Part shown: one piece after another, positions 51,623 through 56,805 of the stretch | How the letters are laid out: every line of letters starts with the position of its first letter | Position numbering within the stretch: the first letter of the stretch is position 1 | Assembly: GCA_900547955.1 (NCBI GenBank) | Contig: URIR01000008.1 | Location: 1-56,805 of the forward strand | DNA from: an uncultured Eubacteriales bacterium | GTDB taxonomy: Bacteria; Bacillota; Clostridia; Christensenellales; QALW01 | Direction: 5' to 3' | DNA length: 56,805 nucleotides | Notes under the pieces: model-generated | Database searches by the model: none | Told to the model about the DNA's origin: nothing | What the model saw: only the letters and a program-made list of their open reading frames with translations | Position numbers and translations under genes: made by a program

Positions 51623-52552
51623 TTAATCGTCGAACATAGTCGTAGATAGATAACGTTCTCCTGCGTCGGGAAGCAGCGCTATAATGCGCTTTCCTTTATT
51701 TTCAGGCCTTCGTGCAAGCAGCATAGATGCGTAAAGCGCGGCGCCGGAGGATATTCCCGCAAGTACGCCTTCTTTTCTGGCCAGCGCTTTTCCTGCTTCA
51801 AAGGCTTCCTCGTTTTTTATAGCTATTATTTCATCGTAAATTTCTGTATTTAACAGGCTGGGGACAAACCCGGCGCCTATTCCTTGTATTTTATGCGGGC
51901 CGGGAACGCCTCCGGAGAGTACAGGCGAAGTAAACGGCTCGACGGCTACGATTTGTATTTGCTTGTTTTGCGATTTTAGGAATTCGCCGGCTCCGGTAAT
52001 GGTGCCTCCTGTGCCTACGCCTGCGACGAATATATCTATCTGGCCTTGAGTATCCTCCCAGATTTCAGGACCGGTAGTTTCTCTGTGGGCCGAGGCGTTG
52101 GCGGGATTGTCAAACTGTGAAGGTATAAAGCTGTTTTTATTTTTCAATGCCAGCTCGTGCGCCTTAGCGATAGCGCCGTCCATGCCTTTTTTGCCGTCGG
52201 TCAGCACTAATTCAGCTCCATAGGCAGCCAGCAGTTTGCGTCTTTCTTCGCTCATGGTTTCAGGCATAGTGAGAACCACCTTATATCCTCTTGATGCGGC
52301 GATAGCGGCTAGGCCTATTCCTGTATTGCCGCTGGTAGGCTCAATTATAATGGTATCCTTATTTATGAGCCCTTTTTTTTCAGCGTCGTTTATCATATAA
52401 AGAGCCGCTCTGTCCTTAGAGCTTCCGGCAGGATTGAATCTTTCCAGCTTGGCTATTATTTCAGCCTGTACGTTATAATAGCGTTCAAAGTTATTGAGCC
52501 TTAATAGGGGCGTGCGTCCGATAAGCTGAGTGAAATCCTGAGCTATTTTCAT
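51623..52552 (-). CDS. cysK: cysteine synthase A (O-acetylserine sulfhydrylase)
   Basis: PLP enzyme making cysteine from O-acetylserine and sulphide. PLP lysine is in NPAGSSKDRAA (K46), the substrate loop EPTSGNTGIGLA near 68, the phosphate-binding GVGTGGTITG near 176 and a C-terminal SSGAAL near 265. Length 309 aa is standard. NPAGSSKD replaces the more common NPGGSVKD. It lies 45 bases downstream of yhaM on the same strand with GGAG before the ATG and its own terminator. No serine acetyltransferase (cysE) gene is near. Confidence 0.93.
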   Translation of the reverse strand: MKIAQDFTQLIGRTPLLRLNNFERYYNVQAEIIAKLERFNPAGSSKDRAALYMINDAEKKGLINKDTIIIEPTSGNTGIGLAAIAASRGYKVVLTMPETMSEERRKLLAAYGAELVLTDGKKGMDGAIAKAHELALKNKNSFIPSQFDNPANASAHRETTGPEIWEDTQGQIDIFVAGVGTGGTITGAGEFLKSQNKQIQIVAVEPFTSPVLSGGVPGPHKIQGIGAGFVPSLLNTEIYDEIIAIKNEEAFEAGKALARKEGVLAGISSGAALYASMLLARRPENKGKRIIALLPDAGERYLSTTMFDD

Positions 52553-52597
52553 TGTTTTTCTCCTTGTTTTAATTTAAAACCTATTTTTGAGTATATA

Positions 52598-53572
52598 TTA
52601 ATTTTCTTCTGAATTGCTCTCAGAGGTATGACGCTTATACACTCTTCGGTTATGCAGTACCCACTGGCGCTCGGAAAAATCCCCTTCCTGCACGTCAGAA
52701 AGCGCCTTTGCAAAATCATACATGCGCGCGTCCAACACATCCAGATAATGCACAAACTCGGCTTCGGGGAACATCGGCCTCCTGGGGGAGCCGAATTCCG
52801 GCTCATAGTGATGCGCTATAACTAAATGCTCTAAAAGCGCTGTTGTTTCGGGATTAGCGCCAATTGCCCTGCCCGCTTCCTGAATGGTAAGCGTGCATTG
52901 GACAAGATGCCCAAGTAATTGGCCGTCTCTTGAATAATCGGATGGAATGCCCAGTTCGTTGGAATTTATTTCGTTGATTTTTTCCATATCATGTACTATT
53001 ACTCCTGCATACACCCAATCTGGATCCAGGGAGGTATATACACCCAGCAGCGCTTCGCCCGCCTTGAGCATTGTCAGAGTATGATACAGCAGACCGCCTC
53101 GTATTGAATGGTGATTGCTTACGGCGGCGGGCCAGTAAAGGAGCTTATCATTATATTTGTCTAATATATATAATGCTATGCCTTTTAAATCTTTATTTGA
53201 AATTTTATCCGCATATGCGCGTATTTGAGAAAGCATTGATTCGCCCGGCAGGGGGGCGCTGGGTACAAAATCCTCAATTTTGACCGGGTCGCTTTCTTGA
53301 GCGGGGCGTATCCGCTCTATTCTGAGCTGGAGCGTGCCCTGCCAGGAGGTGACGGTGCCTCTTACTTTGACAAAGCTGTTGGCTTTATAGCGCGCAAAGC
53401 GCTCCTCGTCATAGTCCCATATTTTGGCGTTGATGCTGCTTTCGCTGTCGCTTATGGTAAGATCCATATAATTTTTGCCGGTTTGACCTGTTTTGACGGC
53501 TGAGCTTTTTATAATAACGAAGCCCTCGAAGGTTTCGCCTGAAGCAAGCTGCGATAATTTTTTCTGTTCCAT
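52598..53572 (-). CDS. yhaM: YhaM-type 3'-5' exoribonuclease (OB fold plus HD domain)
   Basis: A 324-aa protein with an N-terminal OB fold (GFVIIKSSAVKTGQTGKNYMDLTISD, INAKIWDYD) and an HD metal-hydrolase domain: GGLLYHTLTML near 160, GVIVHDMEKINE near 185, LVIAHHYEPEFGSPRRPMFPEAE near 245 and HYLDVLDARM near 275. This is the YhaM family, which degrades RNA and single-stranded DNA 3' to 5'. I start at MEQKKLSQL (GAGGGA 6 bases before). The ORF runs open to 53791 only because it passes through the cloverleaf palindrome; that part is not protein-like. Confidence 0.88.
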   Translation of the reverse strand: MEQKKLSQLASGETFEGFVIIKSSAVKTGQTGKNYMDLTISDSESSINAKIWDYDEERFARYKANSFVKVRGTVTSWQGTLQLRIERIRPAQESDPVKIEDFVPSAPLPGESMLSQIRAYADKISNKDLKGIALYILDKYNDKLLYWPAAVSNHHSIRGGLLYHTLTMLKAGEALLGVYTSLDPDWVYAGVIVHDMEKINEINSNELGIPSDYSRDGQLLGHLVQCTLTIQEAGRAIGANPETTALLEHLVIAHHYEPEFGSPRRPMFPEAEFVHYLDVLDARMYDFAKALSDVQEGDFSERQWVLHNRRVYKRHTSESNSEEN

Positions 53573-53670
53573 AATATCCCTCGCACTATTTTTTTCCTTA
53601 AGCATTATAGCATCTTTTGTATTATAAATAAAGAAATATTTTATAGGGGAACGCCTGCTAGCTTTATGCA

Positions 53671-53845
53671 GGCCTTTGCGCGAAAAGCGCGCAAAGGCCA
53701 ATGGCTCCATGCGCTCCCGCGGCGTTTGGCAGGCGCAAGCGCCTGCCCTGGCCGGGCATGGCCCGGCCAGGCGGCCGTAAAACGGCCGCAAACGCCGCGG
53801 GAGCGCATGGAGCCATTGCGGCCCGGCCGTAAACGGCCGGGCCGC
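53671..53845. repeat. cloverleaf palindrome, copy 3, with a hairpin on each side
   Basis: Outer arms 53700-53728 and 53789-53817 pair perfectly over 29 bp. Three hairpins fill the inside without a gap: 53729-53746 (GCAGGCG stem), 53747-53771 (CCTGGCCGGGC stem) and 53772-53788 (CGGCCG stem). A further hairpin adjoins each side: 53671-53699 (GGCCTTTGCGCG stem) and 53818-53845 (GCGGCCCGGCCG stem). Five hairpins plus the enclosing stem occupy 175 bases. It lies between divergent genes (yhaM and the 50-aa protein). Confidence 0.92.
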
Positions 53846-53926
53846 AGCTTATTCTTTTTTCAGATATTTTTGTGCATTTTTAAATTGAATATGAGGAATA
53901 CTATCCGAAAAATACGGAGGTGTTTT

Positions 53927-54079
53927 ATGAAGAAAAAGGTAAATAAAAAGGTTCAGGAGACTATAGACGCTTATAAGAGGGATAAAGGAGACAATATAAT
54001 AACAGATTCTTTGGGTATGTATACCGGCAGGCCCTTCAAGGATGGAGAACAACCTGTACAGGATGCGGACGATCTTTAA
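53927..54079 (+). CDS. 50-aa small protein, conserved type in Clostridia
   Basis: ATG at 53927 follows GGAGG by six bases and yields 50 residues. It is Lys-rich at the N-terminus (MKKKVNKKVQETIDAYK) and ends with ITDSLGMYTGRPFKDGEQP and a VQDADDL tail. I recall small clostridial proteins ending in PVQDADDL after a SYTG-type motif, which supports a real gene, but I know no function. There is no signal peptide. It lies 110 bases before spoIIR on the same strand; the intervening bases hold an inverted GCTCTG/CAGAGC pair. Confidence 0.72.
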   Translation: MKKKVNKKVQETIDAYKRDKGDNIITDSLGMYTGRPFKDGEQPVQDADDL

Positions 54080-54190
54080 GATTGGATTTTTTGCTTTGCA
54101 AGGCAAGACGTTGAATAAAAGCAGAGCCGCGGGCAATAATTAATTGCAGAAAGCTCTGTTTCAGAGCGCAAATAGAGGGAGAAAACAAAA

Positions 54191-54751
54191 ATGAAAAAGA
54201 GATTTTTTGTAATACTGCTTGCAGCTTTTTTAATCTGGGGTTTTTGGCCTGTGGAAAAAAGCGAGGCCGTTACTCCGTATGAGCCAGACCAGATAATAAG
54301 GCTTCATATACGCGCTCAGGACGACAGCCAGGAAGCTCAGGCCAAAAAATTGCTGGTAAGAGATAAGGTAAATGAATTTTTGGAGCAGCGCATGCTGGAA
54401 TGCAACAATATAGACGAGGCCCGCAGAATTATAGACGAGGCGTTGCCGGAAATTGAAGTCCTGGCTGAGCAAAGCTCGGGGCAGGATGCAGAGGTTTGGC
54501 TGGGAAAGGAATATTTTCCAGATAGGGTATACGCGGGCATTGTGTATCCTGAGGGCGAGTATGAAGCGCTTATTATAGAATTGAACGGCGGCGCGGGCCA
54601 GAATTGGTGGTGCGTTGCATATCCGCCGCTATGCTATACCAGCGTAGAAGCGGAAGCAAGTTCGGAAATACTTAATGCTCAGGAGCAGACGGAGGTCGTC
54701 TATCATTCCAGGCTGCTGGAATTCTTCCATTGGCTGTGCAGCCTGTTTTAG
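54191..54751 (+). CDS. spoIIR: SpoIIR, stage II sporulation protein R
   Basis: The 186-aa secreted protein is SpoIIR, the forespore signal that activates SpoIIGA to process pro-sigma-E in the mother cell. A signal peptide covers residues 1-25. The mature domain has the family phrases IRLHIRAQDDSQEAQAKKLL and VRDKVNEFL near 38-62, and ELNGGAGQNWWCVAYPPLC near 133. It is shorter than many SpoIIR proteins but includes the conserved core. AGAGGGAG lies 12 bases before the ATG. SleB follows 15 bases on. Confidence 0.9.
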   Translation: MKKRFFVILLAAFLIWGFWPVEKSEAVTPYEPDQIIRLHIRAQDDSQEAQAKKLLVRDKVNEFLEQRMLECNNIDEARRIIDEALPEIEVLAEQSSGQDAEVWLGKEYFPDRVYAGIVYPEGEYEALIIELNGGAGQNWWCVAYPPLCYTSVEAEASSEILNAQEQTEVVYHSRLLEFFHWLCSLF

Positions 54752-54766
54752 AAAGGATGGAAATAG

Positions 54767-55447
54767 TTGAGAAAGAGTACTTGTGTGAAACTGGCCGCAG
54801 TAATAAGCATTTTATTTATGTGCGTTGTATTTATTTTGCCTACTCAGGCACAAGCGGCTGTGCTTAAGCGGGGTTCGACTGGGGATAAGGTCAGCCAGAT
54901 GCAGCAGAAGCTGAAAAATTGGGGCTATTATACCGGAGAAGTGGATGGAATTTTTGGAAGCAAGACAGAAAGCGCAGTACGTTACTTTCAGCGCAAAAAT
55001 GGTCTGGCGGAGGATGGAATAGTGGGGCCGGCTACGGCTAAAAAACTGGGTATGAGTCTTTCTGAAAGCAGCTCTTCAGGAGGAAATTCCTCAAGCAGCG
55101 GGGACGTTTATCTGCTGGCCAGGGCGGTTTACGGAGAAGCAAGAGGGGAGCCTTATGAAGGACAGGTAGCTGTAGCTGCTGTAATACTCAACAGGGTGGA
55201 GCATCCCTCTTTTCCCAATACTATCGCCGGCGTTATATATCAATCGGGCGCTTTTGATGTGGTCAGCGATGGTCAGATAAATCTGTCTCCCGATTCAAAT
55301 GCACTTAGAGCCGCGCGCGACGCCATGGCGGGCTGGGATCCAACAAACGGCTGCATATATTATTATAATCCCCGCACGGCTACCAATCAATGGATAAAAT
55401 CAAGACCGGTAATGCGCGTTATAGGCAATCATGTATTCTGCACTTAA
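54767..55447 (+). CDS. sleB: SleB, spore cortex-lytic enzyme
   Basis: The 226-aa SleB lytic transglycosylase degrades spore cortex peptidoglycan during germination. A signal peptide (residues 1-29) is followed by a PG_binding_1 domain (LKRGSTGDKVSQMQQKL...GYYTGEVDGIFGSKTESAV, about 32-92), a Ser-rich linker (95-108), and a Hydrolase_2 catalytic domain with LLARAVYGEARGEPYEGQVA (Glu near 122). The start is TTG at 54767, with AAAGGATGG ahead; no ATG is suitably placed. The ORF ends with TAA immediately before ypeB, its partner, in the same frame. Confidence 0.93.
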   Translation: MRKSTCVKLAAVISILFMCVVFILPTQAQAAVLKRGSTGDKVSQMQQKLKNWGYYTGEVDGIFGSKTESAVRYFQRKNGLAEDGIVGPATAKKLGMSLSESSSSGGNSSSSGDVYLLARAVYGEARGEPYEGQVAVAAVILNRVEHPSFPNTIAGVIYQSGAFDVVSDGQINLSPDSNALRAARDAMAGWDPTNGCIYYYNPRTATNQWIKSRPVMRVIGNHVFCT

Positions 55448-55459
55448 GGAGGGATAATT

Positions 55460-56788
55460 ATTAAATACAGTAAAGAAGGCTGGCTTAAAAGCCTTGCCGT
55501 ATTCAGCGTTCTTTTAGTAATTGCGCTTGCCGGAGCGATTGCCGGACTAATTTCGGGCGCGAACGAGCGGGCCAGGCTTAACGCCAGGATAAACAGTATG
55601 CTGGAAAGCAGACTGTACAACACTATATATGAGATGGATAATATAGAGACTAATCTTTCCAAGGCGGTTGTGGTTACCAGCGGCAAAAATGCCGCGCAGA
55701 TATATTCGGAATTATGTTCTTTGAGCGGAAAGGCGGAACAAAACCTTTCTGCTATGCCCATATCTCACAAGGCGGTAGAAAATTCCCTTAATTTTATAAA
55801 TAAGCTGGGAGGCTTCTGTGAATACGCCATGCTTAAATCTGTTGACGGCAGCTTGAGTCAGGAAGATAAAGAGGGCGTAGAAAAGCTTTATTCTGCTTGC
55901 CAAAGTTTGAATAAGGAAATACGCGAGCTTTCAGACCAGCTTTCTACGGGTGAATTGGACCTTGCGGCGGTATATATAGATAATCAGGGCAATAGCTCCG
56001 GGCTGCTGAATGATTACTGGAGCTATTTAGCTGAAGCGGATATAGATTATCCAACGCTTATATACGACGGCCCCTTTTCGGATAGTGAGCTTGAAAGCAA
56101 GCCTGCAACCGAAAGAAAGGAAGTAAGCCGTGAAGACGCGCGCCGGCGGGCTGCGGAAATTCTTGGCATTAATACGTCGGAGCTGAGAGACGAAACGGAT
56201 ATAGAGGGAGATGTGCCATGCTACTGTTTTGGGTTGGAAAATGGAAGCGTTAGCATTTCCAAGCAGGGCGGCCTCCTGGAATGGTATACAAACGGACGGG
56301 AAATAAAGGAAGCTAAGCTTAATAGCCAGGAGGCGCAGGCTAAAGCGGAGGAATTTCTTTCTTCTCTCGGGTATGGAGAGATGAAATTGGTCTGGGGTTC
56401 TGAATATGATAATGCGGTAGTGTTTAACACCGCCCCCGTGATAAATGAAGCGGTTATGTATCCGGATTTGATTAAAATAAAGGTAGCCTTGGATAATGGG
56501 AGCATAATTGGGGTGGAAGGCCGCGGATATATAATTAATAATAGGGTGCGCAATTTGGAACAGCCCGAGCATTCCGTGCAGGAGGCTGCTCAGAAGGTTT
56601 TTGAAGGGCTGGAGGTTGAACGGGAGCAGCTTTGCGTTATACCTATTTATGAACAGGAATTGCTTTGCTATGAATTTACTGGCATATATAACGATAACAG
56701 ATATATAATATATATAGATGCCAATACGCTTGAAGAAGTAAATGTTATGAGAGTTATAAAAACTGATATAGGCGATTTAGTATTGTAA
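55460..56788 (+). CDS. ypeB: YpeB, germination protein, apparently with an ATT start
   Basis: YpeB is needed to place and keep SleB inactive in the dormant spore. The body is clear: NIETNLSKAVVVTSGKNAAQ near 55, then three YPEB/PepSY repeats, such as REDARRRAAEILG and SQEAQAKAEEFLSSLGY, and a C-terminal LCYEFTGIYNDNRYIIYIDANT. The first ATG (55598) would cut off the N-terminal membrane anchor. Reading back in frame gives KYSKEGWLKSLAVF...IAGLISGANER with no ATG, GTG or TTG before the TAA of sleB; ATT at 55460 lies six bases after GGAGGG. The protein would be 442 aa, the usual size. An ATT start is rare; a sequence error is the alternative. Confidence 0.88.
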   Translation: MKYSKEGWLKSLAVFSVLLVIALAGAIAGLISGANERARLNARINSMLESRLYNTIYEMDNIETNLSKAVVVTSGKNAAQIYSELCSLSGKAEQNLSAMPISHKAVENSLNFINKLGGFCEYAMLKSVDGSLSQEDKEGVEKLYSACQSLNKEIRELSDQLSTGELDLAAVYIDNQGNSSGLLNDYWSYLAEADIDYPTLIYDGPFSDSELESKPATERKEVSREDARRRAAEILGINTSELRDETDIEGDVPCYCFGLENGSVSISKQGGLLEWYTNGREIKEAKLNSQEAQAKAEEFLSSLGYGEMKLVWGSEYDNAVVFNTAPVINEAVMYPDLIKIKVALDNGSIIGVEGRGYIINNRVRNLEQPEHSVQEAAQKVFEGLEVEREQLCVIPIYEQELLCYEFTGIYNDNRYIIYIDANTLEEVNVMRVIKTDIGDLVL

Positions 56789-56805
56789 GACGGTTATATT
56801 TATGT

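Noticed and set aside
53573..53791. N-terminal extension of yhaM
   Set aside because: It translates the cloverleaf palindrome into Arg/Pro/Ala-rich text; a well-placed ribosome site supports 53572.

Overview
The window reads as one contiguous chromosomal stretch of an anaerobic, endospore-forming Firmicute of class Clostridia. The evidence is spoIIE, spoIIR, sleB and ypeB, an AddAB-type recombination nuclease, a HydABC-type [FeFe] hydrogenase cluster, and Gram-positive Shine-Dalgarno sequences and TTGACA/TATAAT promoters. I cannot place it to genus. Resident genes favour ATA and GCG codons, and most intergenic gaps carry strong hairpins.

Layout. 1-3.5 kb (minus): PepV-like dipeptidase, a membrane protein and two membrane-anchored proteins of unknown function. 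3.7-10.4 kb: addB-addA. 10.5-12.6 kb: small membrane exporter, TtcA-like PP-loop protein, and a secreted carbohydrate-binding-like protein. 13.0-18.3 kb: 2-oxoacid dehydrogenase operon in the order E2, E3, then a fused E1 alpha-beta. 18.5-24 kb: D-lyxose isomerase-like cupin, nadE, gph, LUD protein, YetF-like and DUF4363 proteins. 24.2-26.4 kb: spoIIE. 26.5-31.4 kb: wrecked type II CRISPR locus. 31.8-41.3 kb: tRNA-Pro, small envelope proteins, cupin and carboxymuconolactone decarboxylase-like protein, K+/H+ antiporter, LytM peptidase, Nudix hydrolase, glycosidase-like protein. 41.6-50.0 kb (minus): hydABC with accessory proteins, a HydS-like [FeFe] hydrogenase and signalling-type domains. 50.1-53.6 kb: SPOR protein, cysK, yhaM. 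53.9-56.8 kb: a 50-aa protein, spoIIR, sleB, ypeB.

The most striking locus is 26.5-31.35 kb. A Cas9 gene runs for about 999 codons (RuvC-I, bridge helix, RuvC-II, HNH). It then continues in frame, just before the RuvC-III catalytic motif, into a large serine recombinase that lacks its N-terminal catalytic serine. The recombinase is itself frameshifted at an A-run. Divergent from cas9 is a well-formed tracrRNA gene with its own promoter and terminator. No cas1, cas2 or CRISPR array is visible in the window. The simplest reading is insertion of a mobile element followed by a large deletion, or an assembly join; a working Cas9-recombinase is unlikely.

Two families of folded intergenic repeats stand out. 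One is a cloverleaf palindrome: a 29-41 bp outer stem closing over exactly three contiguous hairpins, at 19.1, 51.1 and 53.7 kb, with different arm sequences each time. The other is a MITE-like element of about 270 bp with terminal inverted repeats and two nested arms, near-complete at 31.9 and 51.3 kb and degraded at 38.7 and 41.3 kb.
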